A stretch of DNA of 64,000 bases from positions 682,001 through 746,000 of the forward strand of contig JAAXNY010000012.1 of assembly GCA_013420905.1 (NCBI GenBank), in the 5' to 3' direction. This document shows positions 42,077 through 55,288 of this stretch, one piece after another. Below the pieces are notes generated by a model. That model saw only the letters and a list, made by a program, of their open reading frames with translations. It ran no database searches and was not told the DNA's origin. A program made the translations under genes and the position numbers. This stretch comes from Collybia mongolica. Lineage: Eukaryota; Basidiomycota; Agaricomycetes; Agaricales; Clitocybaceae. Within the stretch, counting starts at the first letter, position 1. Each line of letters begins with the position of its first letter.

Positions 42077-43684
42077 CAGTGGCTCAAAAAACTGCCCCAA
42101 TGTTTGTACATTTTTGAAAGATCAATATGGTATGAAGTGCTGACATAAGCAGGGGACCTGGGGTAATTATGTAAGATACTATGACATCGTGGCTTTCCAA
42201 TGGACCCTGGATCATGTGATTTGGATCAATATCCATTAAGCTATAAGCCAAACAAAATGGTTACTTATTGGGGCAGTTTTTTGACCCTTATCTTATTTTC
42301 CATTATTCTGGCATTTATGATCCAATGCAAGAACATTATGGACTGTGGGAAGAATAAACAATGTCATGTGACTTTATTTGTATCAATTTGACATGTTGGA
42401 ATTGGTTCAATCATCTTCTTGACCTCTTACCACCATCATGAAAGCCATTTCTACTGCTCAGCACAATACTGTTGTTTCTCTCCTCAATGAGGGCTATTCT
42501 CAGCGTCAAATCAAGGAGAAAACTGGTCTAGGGAAGGGTACCATCAGTAGGATCAGCAAAGATGTGGATGGAAACAAAGAAAACAACCTTGGTGGCCGCC
42601 CCTCCAAGCTGTCTGTTCGTGACAAACAGTCAATTATTCGTCAAATCAAGTCAGGGAAGCTTGATAATGCAGTTCAGGCTACCCAATTCATCAATGGCAT
42701 CATCCCCAATCCTGTCACACCCCAGACAGTCAGAAATGCACTCAAGGAAAATCAATTTTATGCTGCTACAAAGAGGAAAGCTCCTCTTCTCAAACGAGCC
42801 CATCGCATCCGGCGTCTCCAGTTTGCAAAATATCATGAAAGCTGGACTGTGGAGGACTGGAAAAGGGTTCTATGGACAGATGAGACCAAAATCAATAGGA
42901 TTGGGTCAGATGGAAAGGTTTATGTCTGGAAACAAAGGGGAGAACCACCATCTGATAGAACAACATCACCTACTGTCAAACATGGAGGAGGAGGAAACCT
43001 CATGGTATGGGGTTGTATGGGGTGGAATGGAGTGGGAAAGCTCATAGAGGTGCAGGGGAACATGGACAAGGTTCAATACTGTGAAATTTTGGAGAGTGGA
43101 GTTCAGGAAAGTTTTGAGAAGTTGGAAATGGTGGATGGCGAGTGCTACTTTCAGCAAGATAACGACCCCAAACACACATCTGGACTGGCCACACAGTGGT
43201 TTGAAGACAACAACATTCAAGTCCTTGGCTGGCCTGCCCAATCCCCTGACATGAATCCAATAGAACACCTTTGGGAACATCTCAAGCGCCGTCTTAAAGA
43301 ATATCCGACACCACCCAAAGGAGTACATGAGTTGTGGGATAGATTGGCTGAAGAGTGGGGTGAAATTCCACCAGAGGTATGCCAAAACCTGATAGAAAGT
43401 ATGCCCAGGCGGATACAAGCAGTTATAAAGGCAAAAGGTGGTCATACAAAGTATTAGATAGAAAATTAATAGAGGGTCAAAAAACTGCCCCAATGAGTAA
43501 TCATTTTGTTTGGCCTATAGCTTAATGGGTTTTGATCCAAATCACATGATCCAGGGTCCATTGGAAAGCCACGATGTCATAGTATCTTACATAATTACCC
43601 CAGGTCCCCTGCTTATGTCAGCACTTCATACCATATTGATCTTTCAAAAATGTACAAACATTGGGGCAGTTTTTTGAGCCACTG
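42077..43684 (+). mobile_element. Tc1/mariner element copy 2, intact, inside gypsy protease
   Basis: 1608 bp with TA duplications (42075-42076, 43685-43686). Tips, arms and transposase equal those of the copy at 19307-20914. The arms are about 212 bp (42077-42288 and 43473-43684), each ending inside with an inverted copy of the tip. Removing it restores the gypsy protease frame. Confidence 0.94.
42438..43457 (+). CDS. Tc1/mariner transposase (DD34E), intact, second copy
   Basis: 339 aa, with the same deduced sequence as the protein at 19534-20553: two N-terminal helix-turn-helix units, GRPSKLS linker, Asp in LWTDETKIN, Asp in QQDNDPKHT, Glu in MNPIEHLW with 34-residue spacing. It starts at the ATG after a 5' leader within the element and ends about 15 bp before the right arm. 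Two apparently identical intact copies in one window argue for recent transposition. Confidence 0.95.
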   Translation: MKAISTAQHNTVVSLLNEGYSQRQIKEKTGLGKGTISRISKDVDGNKENNLGGRPSKLSVRDKQSIIRQIKSGKLDNAVQATQFINGIIPNPVTPQTVRNALKENQFYAATKRKAPLLKRAHRIRRLQFAKYHESWTVEDWKRVLWTDETKINRIGSDGKVYVWKQRGEPPSDRTTSPTVKHGGGGNLMVWGCMGWNGVGKLIEVQGNMDKVQYCEILESGVQESFEKLEMVDGECYFQQDNDPKHTSGLATQWFEDNNIQVLGWPAQSPDMNPIEHLWEHLKRRLKEYPTPPKGVHELWDRLAEEWGEIPPEVCQNLIESMPRRIQAVIKAKGGHTKY

Positions 43685-43686
43685 TA

Positions 43687-44087
43687 GAGCCCGCTTCGTT
43701 CGGAGTCCCGTCAACATTGTATACCGCAACTGGCTGCTGTAATTTCCGAGTTGCAATCCAGTGTTTCTCAATGTAATCCTTGTGGATGAACATCCCCATT
43801 GCGCCCGAGTCCACTAATCCTGTCACTCCGAACGTTTCTCCCGTGTCTGTAGTTTGGAGCTCTACCTTTAAGTCTAGCGATCTGGCCCCTGGGATCACTG
43901 CAACTGTGTATTCCTTCAGAAGCCTGCGCTCCCAACGCGGAATCCGCGTTTTCCAACTTGTCGGGTTTGAGGGTACGACTTCGGTAGTAGGTTCAGATGG
44001 CGGGGGGCAATCATGTATTTCCTCCACATCTAAACAATGGTATCTACTACCGCTCATCAGCGGGGGCGTACTGTTCACCCGCTGCAA
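43687..44087 (-). pseudogene. Gypsy protease N-terminal part (pol fragment 1)
   Basis: The pol frame overlaps the end of gag in the -1 frame and has no ATG start, so a frameshift near GGATTTTCC (about 44090) is plausible. The protease active site is GLVDSGAMGMFI (D-S-G, canonical), with a hydrophobic strand before it. The fragment stops at the Tc1 insertion after NEAGS and resumes at 42074. Confidence 0.88.
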
Positions 44088-45340
44088 GTCGGAAAATCCT
44101 CTGCCTCCTCTTCTGCTTCCTCTACTTGAGTTTCCGCTTCCTCCTCCTGTGTTGGGACCAGTCGGGTTTGGGCGATGTGCACATCTAGGTCCACCAAGGC
44201 CTGCTGGACAAACTCCTCTTTCTCATCCCGCGTCATGAACCTTGTGTCAAAGCCTTGGGGGCAATCCCGTCGTAGGTGTCCTTGTCCTCCGCAGTGGAAG
44301 CAGAGAACAGGCTTTGCCCGCGTTCGGCTCGCGTCTATGTCCATCGGAATCCCTGGATGAAGGGGGGCGGCGGCGGCGGGATTGGTTTGTGGCAGCGGAA
44401 TTGTGAGAGGCGTCGCACGGGGCGCGGGTTTGGTCGGTAACCTTGCCATGGAAAGACCCAAGTACGTAGGGGTTGGGTTGCGAGTGTTCCGCATACTCAT
44501 GAACGCTTCGTTGTCCAGGCGGTTGTCATCACAGCGCATCGCGGCGGTGTACCATGCGTCGGGGTCATTCTCCCCGGGTCTTCCGTGCGTCATCATTGCT
44601 ATCTGGGACTGGATAGCAGGGTTGAGGCCCTTCCGATACTTGACCACGATGGTGAGGCCTTCCTTGTATCCTGACTTGTCCACCAGGTCGCGGAATTTGT
44701 CAGTATACTTGTCTACCGTTCGGTTCCCTTGATGATACAACGCAGTTTCTAATCGCGTCATGGCCTTCTGCACCTCCCCTTGGACATAGAAGTTGGCGGC
44801 GAAATCCGCCTTGAAGGTGTCCCAGGCCAGATATTTCGGTTGGCCCGTGGATTCCTCGTGCCTCAGCGCTCGGTCGGCGAAGTAGTAGGCCCTTCCCGTC
44901 TGCATGAACGTGAACGCCCATCGGATTCCCGCTAGTTGGTCTTCGAACTGGTGCAGTACCAGTTTGATGTAAAGCTCGCACGCTTGAATAAATGCGCGGC
45001 CTTTGGTTCGAGACCCGTCAAAGGTTGGGGGTAGTGCGGGTCGGAGAGAGGAAGGTTTGAGTTGGGTTTCCGCCTGAAAGACGGGAGCGGTGTTGGAGGG
45101 AGTGGGGGAAGGTGTTGCTTGAGCCCGTGCGGTCGGGCTCGGGGGTGGTGCTACATTCGGTTGTTGTGGTTGGGGTGCGGCCTCAGGCGGCGGTGTAGCT
45201 GCGGGTGCGGGTTCCAGACGATCCATCAACATTTGAAAGTTGCGGTTGAGGTTTGCGAAGTCCTCCGACTGTTTGTGCATAGCCTCCTGCATGCGTCCGA
45301 GTTCCTCTTCTAACGCTCGGAAGCGGTCGGGTTCGGACAT
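44075..45340 (-). CDS. Gag of base gypsy element (421 aa), intact frame
   Basis: It starts at ATG (MSEPDRFRALEEELGRM) with a coiled-coil-like helix, then a Pro/Ala-rich linker and the conserved retrotransposon Gag domain (about residues 100-260: FDGSRTKGRAFIQACELYI, FADRALRHEESTG, KYTDKFRDLV). One CCHC zinc knuckle follows (VLCFHCGGQGHLRRDC) and an acidic tail. It forms the particle shell and binds RNA. The frame is uninterrupted although pol of the same element is broken in several places. Confidence 0.93.
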   Translation of the reverse strand: MSEPDRFRALEEELGRMQEAMHKQSEDFANLNRNFQMLMDRLEPAPAATPPPEAAPQPQQPNVAPPPSPTARAQATPSPTPSNTAPVFQAETQLKPSSLRPALPPTFDGSRTKGRAFIQACELYIKLVLHQFEDQLAGIRWAFTFMQTGRAYYFADRALRHEESTGQPKYLAWDTFKADFAANFYVQGEVQKAMTRLETALYHQGNRTVDKYTDKFRDLVDKSGYKEGLTIVVKYRKGLNPAIQSQIAMMTHGRPGENDPDAWYTAAMRCDDNRLDNEAFMSMRNTRNPTPTYLGLSMARLPTKPAPRATPLTIPLPQTNPAAAAPLHPGIPMDIDASRTRAKPVLCFHCGGQGHLRRDCPQGFDTRFMTRDEKEEFVQQALVDLDVHIAQTRLVPTQEEEAETQVEEAEEEAEDFPTCSG

Positions 45341-45478
45341 CCTGTCGGGCGGATTGCAATTGGTATGTTTGTTGGGTGAGGGGGAGGATTGTGCGGAACG
45401 GGTGCGGGGTCATTTCGGCGGTCTACCTTCGCTGAATTCTTCCACGCGTCGTTTGCGCAATCTACGGCCTCTCTCTGG

Positions 45479-45492
45479 GGAGAGAATTCTAA
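45479..45492 (-). promoter_or_regulatory. Candidate self-priming site of base gypsy element
   Basis: The minus strand right after the 5' LTR reads TTAGAATTCTCTCC, with no TGG as a tRNA CCA end would need. Ten bases are complementary to AGAGAATTCT, which lies in the LTR shortly downstream of a TATATA box. This is the arrangement of self-priming Tf1/sushi elements. Confidence 0.5.
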
Positions 45493-46054
45493 TGTAAGGG
45501 CAACTCCACCGGGTTACTGAGTTGTGCAGAGTCCGACGACGATTACCGAGTGATGGAGGTCAGGGTCGGGAATTCTAACTCGGAGCTGGTGGAGGGGATC
45601 CTAAGTTGATGTATTCACTTGTACGACATATGTACTACTCACCTGGTGGAGGGGATCCTAAGAGAATTCTCTAAGGGTCCTCCAGCCAGGTGTACAGGCT
45701 ATATATGATGTTCCTACATTAACTACACGTTCCCGGGATGGTACGAGGGCACGCGTTGTCAGTAAAGGATCACGTGGGCGCGCCGCAGTGATCCCAACAA
45801 GCTGCGCCCGCGTCCGCGTTCGGAAACGTCTAACGAGAGTTGGTAAAGGGAGCGGGGTGGTAACGAGTGTGGTGTGAGTGAGTGGGTGAGTCGGGTTTGA
45901 CTTGGGTTGTTGTCGGTAACGACTTGTTGGTAAAGTAGTCGGTGACTACAGTCGGGAATGGGGATCGGGAATGGGGAGCGTTCCCGAACGTTCGTATGGT
46001 CGGGAATGTTGTCGGAAAATGGAAAATGGAGTCGGTAAGGGTGTTCCCCTTACA
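45493..46054 (-). repeat. 5' LTR of base gypsy element (562 bp)
   Basis: TGTAAGGG to CCCTTACA ends, GTGAC duplication at 46055-46059. A TATATAGCC box on the minus strand lies near 45695-45705. About ten CCGAC-core boxes (TTACCGAC, TTTCCGAC, TTCCCGAC) lie on the minus strand, mostly in the U3 half. Confidence 0.92.
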
Positions 46055-46059
46055 GTGAC

Positions 46060-46420
46060 AGCCTTCAATCAGCAGTAGCAATGTCAGTGTGGACAGCAAT
46101 CCCCTTACAGCTAAAATTACTCAATAAAAGACTCTTTTTGGCTCAATATCTATAGCCTCATTGCAGATTCCATGTTTGTAAGTGTCCTCATTCAGTCTGA
46201 AGTTGAACAACTGGTTCTGGAAAACTTTTTAACCCATTGAAGATTTATCACTGTTATATTCATTTTGGTTTCTATTGTCAGAGTCTTAACATTAATCCAG
46301 GAATTGGGATATGTACCACAATCTCCAGCTTCAGGATCATAGGGACAGACACTTTTGTGTCCCCCAACCCACAAACCACATTCCTGAAACCAATATATCC
46401 TGCCCAGCTGGCTGTATTTG
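46060..46420. other. AT-rich island, right flank of gypsy insertion
   Basis: Continuation of the island interrupted at 8374. It contains ATCCCCTTACAG near 46097-46108, which resembles the LTR terminus of the gypsy family and may mark the end of an older LTR. No gene is seen. Confidence 0.4.
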
Positions 46421-47037
46421 GTAGACTATCCATGGTCTGGTCCAGGCCAGATCTGACCTATTTTTGCTCAACCTGGCCCTGGCCCCAAGGGCTGGTCCAC
46501 CTCTTTGTTGGACCCAGCCCTCTGACAGAGGGCCAGGGCCAGCCCCAGGTCAACCAGGTCCAGTGGTAAAAAAAAAGAAATTGTTTAATAGTCTGGAAAG
46601 ATGTCTACTGCTGATACATACCATATTTAACATTTATCAATTAAATACAACTGTCTCCCAATGAATTATCCTAGTGTTTTCACTCCTTGCACATCTGGAT
46701 CATCAGAGAAGTTTCTGCTCTGAAGCCGCTTGACATTAGGAATTTGATCAAAAATGATTGATTACTAATAATTTCGACAAGAGTTATTATTTTTCAAGGT
46801 TTGATCTTGCATTCTTCTATTCCCCCACTATTTACCCCCACTATTTGGTAGTACTTTCACCACCCGCCAACATATAAGGCTGGCCAGGTCCGACCCGGGT
46901 CCAGCCCGAGGGCCAGGCCCTGGCCCTGTCCAAAGGGGCCGGTCCACTCATATGCTGGCCCTGGCCCCTGGCCCTCGGGGTCGGCCCCGGGTTGATCCGG
47001 GTCCGTGAGGTCCTGGCCCGGACCACGGACAGTCTAC
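46421..47037. repeat. Candidate non-autonomous inverted-repeat element (about 617 bp)
   Basis: The left end GTAGACTATCCATGGTC and the inverted right end GTAGACTGTCCGTGGTC match over about 24 of 29 bases. Inside each end is a GC-rich tract of repeated GGCCCTGGCC words, with an AT-rich centre. No ORF for a transposase. A target duplication is not clear. Confidence 0.45.
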
Positions 47038-47361
47038 ATAAGACACTATTCTAAAAGAATCTGCGCGAGGACACAACGGTGGTAGAAGGCCCGCGCAGAT
47101 GTTGACACTGACTGGCCAACATGCAGAAACAGGGATGCAAACGGGGGTCCGACGTACACTGGAATCGGGAGTCTGTACTGATCACCGATTGACTGGCGGT
47201 CAACTTTTACTCCTACTAGGGTCAAAGTAAGCCATGTTGCCGTTCGTAAATCTTTCGTTGACATGTAAGTTATCCGTTCTTAGAAAGTAATACAGCTGTT
47301 AATGTAAATAGAGATTGGTACAATTATTCATAGATGTCCGCTTCAACTCCAGACTCATGCT
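47038..47361. other. Intergenic region, nothing recognised
   Basis: A short inverted pair (TCTGCGCG near 47060 and CGCGCAGA near 47093) is visible; otherwise nothing stands out. The right part is 3' flank of the small gene that follows on the minus strand. Confidence 0.35.
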
Positions 47362-47797
47362 TCAAGATTTGTCCGCAATCGGGAACTCCTTTCCTGTTGC
47401 GTTCTTGTATTGGCTACGAATGGTGTCGGAGATCTTCTCGTCTTTCGCCTGCTCAACCGCCGATTCATCAGACTGTTGGCCGCCTCCCATACGTTGTTGC
47501 GCAAAGTCAACTCCTGTTACCAAATATTAAGTTTTGTGGTCAACGCTGGGATCCATACAGACTGTCATTTTCGTACCTTTATCAACGTAATCTATAATTT
47601 GCGTTTGCAGTTAATAACCCTCGTACGAGAATCGTGTATGTATTAGTCTTACCTTCGTTCTTCTCTCCAGCCTGACCACCGCCCATGGCGCTGTTCATCT
47701 TGCCCATAATACCACCACCGCCGCCGCCAGTCTCCTGAGTTCCTGCTCCGGTCTGAGCCTGGGCCTTATTGTCTTTGTTGCCTTTCAGAAAATCCAT
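47362..47797 (-). CDS. Small conserved fungal protein (103 aa), unknown function
   Basis: Three exons, 47653-47797, 47577-47591 (15 nt) and 47362-47513, with GT-AG introns. The protein starts MDFLKGNKDNKAQAQ, has a glycine-rich stretch, then a helical C-terminal half with GVDFAQQRMGGGQQSDESAV, EQAKDEKISDTIRSQY and a final FPIADKS. I recognise this pattern (MDFLK start, GEKNEDYVDKGVDF, DEKISD, PIADK end) from uncharacterised small cytosolic fungal proteins. The 15-nt middle exon is needed to restore the conserved DYVDKGVDF stretch. Function unknown. It is transcribed toward the transposon island. Confidence 0.8.
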
Positions 47798-48067
47798 GGT
47801 TGATGATAAGAGAATAGGTTTCGTGGGGGAATCATATTCCAGAAATGACCACTTTATTAGAAACTTATTCTCCACTATGACGACGGACACCATGAATGAC
47901 GTCGTACTCCACAAACTGAAACAATATTTGCGGGATTTACACTAGAAAGTAATGATTAAAAGAACCGCTTTAACAGTCCATTTTACTGCCGGAAACTGGA
48001 ACTGATTCAAATTGAAACAAGCAGCTAAGTCCTCCAATTTAAGATTCTCGTCCCATATTTGAGTCAC

Positions 48068-49705
48068 CTAAAGGTCACTATAAGATCGGAACGGTGTGAC
48101 CCTCACGATTACCCCTTGATCCTTTAAAACTCTCAATCTTTCCTGCGAGTGGGAGTCGGGCTCTGGACAACCCAAAGATACTTGCCGAATCACGGATACC
48201 TCCCCCTGGTTGCTGTGAAGAAGGCGGGTTTCCAACATATCCAACGCTGGTTCGAGATCTCGGACACTGAACCCCAATTTATGCACGGCAGGAAGTAATC
48301 TGCCGCTCGCAATTTCCGCCAACACAGACGGACGAATGAAATGATTCTCGGGGACCGTAAAGGCTAGTAAGTGTGGAGTGCAGGAGAGTAGGGCCTTTTC
48401 CACTTGGAAATGTGGAGTGTCTTCAGTCCAGAGTATAGGTCGAGGTTCGATGTCCGACATCTGAAATCTCTCAAGAGTGGGCCCTACATCTCGGAGGAGA
48501 TCTACATAATTTGATAGATCCCAGCCCACGGGCGAATGGCAAAAAAGGCGAAGGGTAGAGAGTTTAGGAAGGGATAAAGCATGTAGGAAGTGATTATGGT
48601 TCGCGGGGCCCGCAAAGTCGACACGAAGCCACGTCAATTCCGGTAGGTTCAATAGTGCAGGGTACATGGTTGAGATCCGATCGACCACCGTGGTGTCGAT
48701 GTCATCGATAGAATTAACAATGCATGTAGAGAGTGACTGACACCGAGAAAGCAAAGATAACAGTAAGTCGGCAGCGATTGGTGGTCTAAATAGTTTGAGT
48801 TCCTTGAGCTGTTCCCAAGGTAATCCCATCGAAAATGGGTCGGCGATTGACCTCGCGAATAAAGTTACGTTGGTAAGATGCGGGGATAAACTGAAGGCTG
48901 TGTTGAGGCCGTCGTCCAAACGCATTGCCCTAAACCCATAACCGTCGTCTACACGCATGAAAAACGTTTCGAGAGCCCGAAAGGACCCTGCTGGTAAATC
49001 AAGGAGCCTCCTGGCTGTCTCGGGTCTAACAGCCACCTGTAGTTCCACCAAACGAGTAGAGTAGGGAGAAATAATGTGTTCGAAAAGAAAATGGTCGCAC
49101 GAAATGCCATCAAATAACGCATCCGAGTTGTGAAGATACGACGCGTCCATCACCAACGAGAAGTGCGACCCGGAACACTGTGACCACCAAGCACCAGCGA
49201 GTTTGGATGCGGAGGGTCTTTCCGGAATGCGAGAGAATCTGATTTTCCACAACTCAGGTGTGTGGAAGGCAATTTGTCTCCAATCCGTGCATATCTGAGT
49301 GAGCTGGAGTCGAGGGTCCAATGCTGCCCTCTCACGTAGCGGAAAGCTAGCTGGATCGCCGACAACATTCAGCATGATTTGACTCGTTATCTCAGCCGGA
49401 AGTTTCTTGTATGGTGCCAGAGCGACATTGCACCTATGGACCTGGTCTGCCACGCGTGCACGATGCGCAAGGAGGAGAGCAAGGTCGTAGTCCCATCGCT
49501 GCAGCTCTCTCTCTGCGTCTGCAAGGTGGGCCCGTACGCGTAAAGCTTTGTCACTGTCGAGTATGGCGTTTGTGCGTCCGATTTCAGGGCTGAGGGGGGT
49601 TTGTGTTAACGCTGTTGTTTCTGATTGACGTTTGAGCGTTCAGGACGTAAGCAGGATGCAGTAGAAGTCCCACTCACCACCAGGAGAGTGGACGGGAGAC
49701 GCCAT
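48068..49705 (-). CDS. F-box domain protein with leucine-rich C-terminal part (523 aa)
   Basis: Exon 1 is 49678-49705 and exon 2 is 49611-48068, with a GT-AG intron of 66 nt. The N-terminus has the helix typical of mushroom F-box proteins (ALRVRAHLADAERELQRWDY), followed by the F-box core KLPAEITSQIMLNVV and CTDWRQIAFHTPELW. The remainder shows irregular leucine-rich repeats (LTNVTLFAR, LKELKLFRP, LPELTWLRVDF, LPKLSTLRLF) that would bind substrate. Such proteins link substrates to SCF ubiquitin ligase through Skp1. The start in exon 1 is supported by its family-like MASPVHSPG peptide and correct phase. Substrate unknown. Confidence 0.85.
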
Positions 49706-51127
49706 GTATCTAGATAATGATTATGGCACGGTTGTGGTGGAGGGTTGAGCGTGAGCTGATGTCATCAAAAACTTTACCTGGGTCCCATCTAATCAGGGAT
49801 TCGCCTGAGAGAATAACACATAAAGTAGGCGCCCGACCACAAACGTCACCTGAGGCTACATGTTCTTCAATTTGGTCAGAGTCTGATAGAATTGTATAAA
49901 GGAGCCTGAGGAGTTGGGGAAAAGAAAAGGTCAAAATGTTAAAAATGTTTTGCCACAGACTCACAGTACTTGCGCATAAGGCATCACGGTGTCAGCATGC
50001 TATCATGACATAAGAAATTTTGTTCAAGAAATAAGTATGTAAGACAGGTGGGTTGGATAGGGGTAGATGAAAACCCTTTCATCGACCCTACGTACCGACG
50101 AGAGACGTGTTTTGCAATGGAGATCTTCACTCACCTTCGACAGATTGAACAGGAACCCAAACAGGAACCACCATGCGTCTCGGTGTCAAGTCTCTCCACA
50201 GTTGTGTTGGAAGAAGGAGTAGACACTAAAATTAATATTGTTAGAAGTCCAGGTTGGTTTGAACTTTGATCTCGTCACGGGACCGCCTTGTGTCGCGTCG
50301 AAAAGGCACCTAGTAAGGAATGATTCAGTTATACATCCATTTTCTCATGTTTCCAAGGCCGTCTTCGTTGCCTTGAAACTTCTGCGCCCAAATTCTGTTC
50401 AAAGCGGTTTAAGACAAGTGGTGTCAAAACTTATTACGGTCCATTCCTCAAAAATTTCTCTTGGGCCAATGTTCAAGGACAAGAGAGTACATAAATATGA
50501 GGATGTAATTGCAGACGTCTAGTAAAACATATATATAACGATGCTTTCTCTCCCGGCGCACACGCTACATAATACTACACTACAAACAAAACAGGCTAGA
50601 AAGAACAACAACGCGAGACGTAATACGTGATGAGTGTTTGGAGGACAATGAACATCATGGATGATCGTGGATAGAGAGCCGTGAGGTCAGTATGAGTATG
50701 GTATCTGTAAACACGGGGCAAGATATATGGTAGCGTTGGGTTGTAAAAGAGATGGGTTAGGCACACGAGATGAACAGAAGTAAACGGAAGCGGAGTAAAC
50801 GAGGCAAGAAAGAAAAACAACGGCTTGTCCAACAACCCCGTGTGTGGATGGGAAGGAAGGAAAGAAAGGCACTAAGGCAAAAGCCACAAACGGTTCCAAT
50901 GACCGAAAGTAGGCGATGGAGAACCGAAGAGCCGGAGAGCTGAACTGAAGAGCGGGATGAAAGCCGGATAAACAAGATCACGAGTGCGAGCGAAAGGGGT
51001 CGGGGGGAACGACGCAGTGCCTCAAGGTGACAAGTGACATCGAGGAAGCAGGCCGGTACCGAGCACGCGACCATGGCCAAAACCCCCATCCTCAACTTCC
51101 ACGGAGACAAACCCTAAAACCTCCCAC
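49706..51127. other. Intergenic region, no supported gene
   Basis: Left part: promoter of the F-box gene. Right part: 3' flank of the SRPK gene. Short frames at 50048-50269 and 50238-50522 have no recognisable similarity. Nothing else is seen. Confidence 0.45.
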
Positions 51128-54331
<3,204 letters not shown>

Positions 54332-55288
54332 CTATGGAGAAATGGGTGGAATGCCTCGGGCAGCAATGTCCGCCACAAATATCTTTGTTTCGGCCATGAT
54401 GACAAGCCCCCCATCCCGAGCAAATACTATATTGGCCGAGACTGTGCCAAGGAACAATTTTCCAAGTAGTGTGCCTTCGTCATTCCAGACCTGATAGCCA
54501 TCGTAACTGAGAGCCAGACATCAGGCCAGAAACCAAAATTCCAAACGAACCTGAACACCATCGCCGCATCCAGCATACACGTTGCCCTTGAGATCAACTT
54601 GGAGCCCGTCAGGAATGCCTGTTCTTAAAAACGTGTGTCCGTTCGTCGACATCGAAGGCATAGCTGCCGGTGTGTACAGAAAAATACGCCATCGCCACCG
54701 TGAGCCAGTCGTCTAGGCACGTCAGATTCTAGAGAAGAAGCGGCTACTTACATTGTTGCTGGTTCTGTCTGATTGTTCCCAAGGAAGTCTCCTAAAGCTC
54801 CGCAATCCGCACTGTATAAGCCACTTCAGCGCGTAACCCGCACCCCCGAGAAACAAACGCACACATAGGCTGTCTTTCCATTTGCAATGAATGCGATATC
54901 ATTACATTGATCAAAATCAGTTGCGACCACTCGAACTGCTCCTGTATCAGGGTCGAGTCGATAGACTTGATTGGGCATAAGGGGATTGGGCCAAAAGTTG
55001 ATCAGAAACCCGTATCTGTATTAGCACACCCAGGTACCACCAGAACAGAGTGCGTGGGGATAGGTACACGTTGTCCCCAAGGACAGCGAAAGGAAGAGGG
55101 TCTATACTGCTGGGAAATGATGACGCCCGTCCATATGTAATGCTACTTAAAGGACTTACGACTGACTGTGGGGGGAGTTCGAAAGGTATATCTTGTTTCT
55201 GGTTGCTCACCCCGCCGTTCCCCGCCAAAGCAGCAACCCCATACGCCACAATGTCTATCAATATAGACCAGAAGATCATAACCTTCAA
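54332..55288 (-). pseudogene. SMP-30/gluconolactonase-type secreted lactonase, truncated and frameshifted
   Basis: Recognisable pieces in order on the minus strand: a signal-peptide-like start ([17 protein letters not shown]), then a large gap in the expected N-terminal propeller blades, then GFLINFWPNPLMPNQVYRLD, AVRVVATDFDQCNDIAF, GDFLGNNQTEPAT, YAFDVDERTHVFKN, TGIPDGLQVDLKGNVYAGC, DEGTLLGKLFLGTVSANIVF and AETKIFVADIAARGIPPISP. Between FKN and TGIPDG the usual RRVFAYVD segment is missing and the frame changes, and about 150 residues are missing near the N-terminus. Intact members are six-bladed calcium-dependent lactonases. This copy is very probably non-functional. Confidence 0.65.

Larger units (their letters stand above)
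8375..46054 (-). mobile_element. Base Ty3/gypsy chromodomain retroelement with three nested insertions
   Basis: Two 562-bp LTRs (8375-8936 and 45493-46054) are flanked by the 5-bp duplication GTGAC (8370-8374 and 46055-46059). Minus-strand order is LTR, primer site, gag, protease, RT, RNase H, integrase, chromodomain, polypurine tract, LTR, as in chromoviruses. Pol is cut by element A (inside integrase), element B (between RNase H and integrase) and a Tc1 element (inside protease). Joining the flanks at the target duplications restores the frame exactly at all three sites. Without the insertions and their duplications the element is about 6.45 kb. It is not autonomous: besides the insertions, RT has two TGA codons. 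Confidence 0.93.

Noticed and set aside
46920..46990. GC-rich GGCCCTGGCC tract as a coding low-complexity protein
   Set aside because: Frames are interrupted and the tract is mirrored at the other end of the inverted-repeat element, so it is structural repeat DNA.
50048..50522. Overlapping plus-strand ORFs as a gene between F-box and SRPK genes
   Set aside because: No similarity, no splice model, codon pattern not gene-like.
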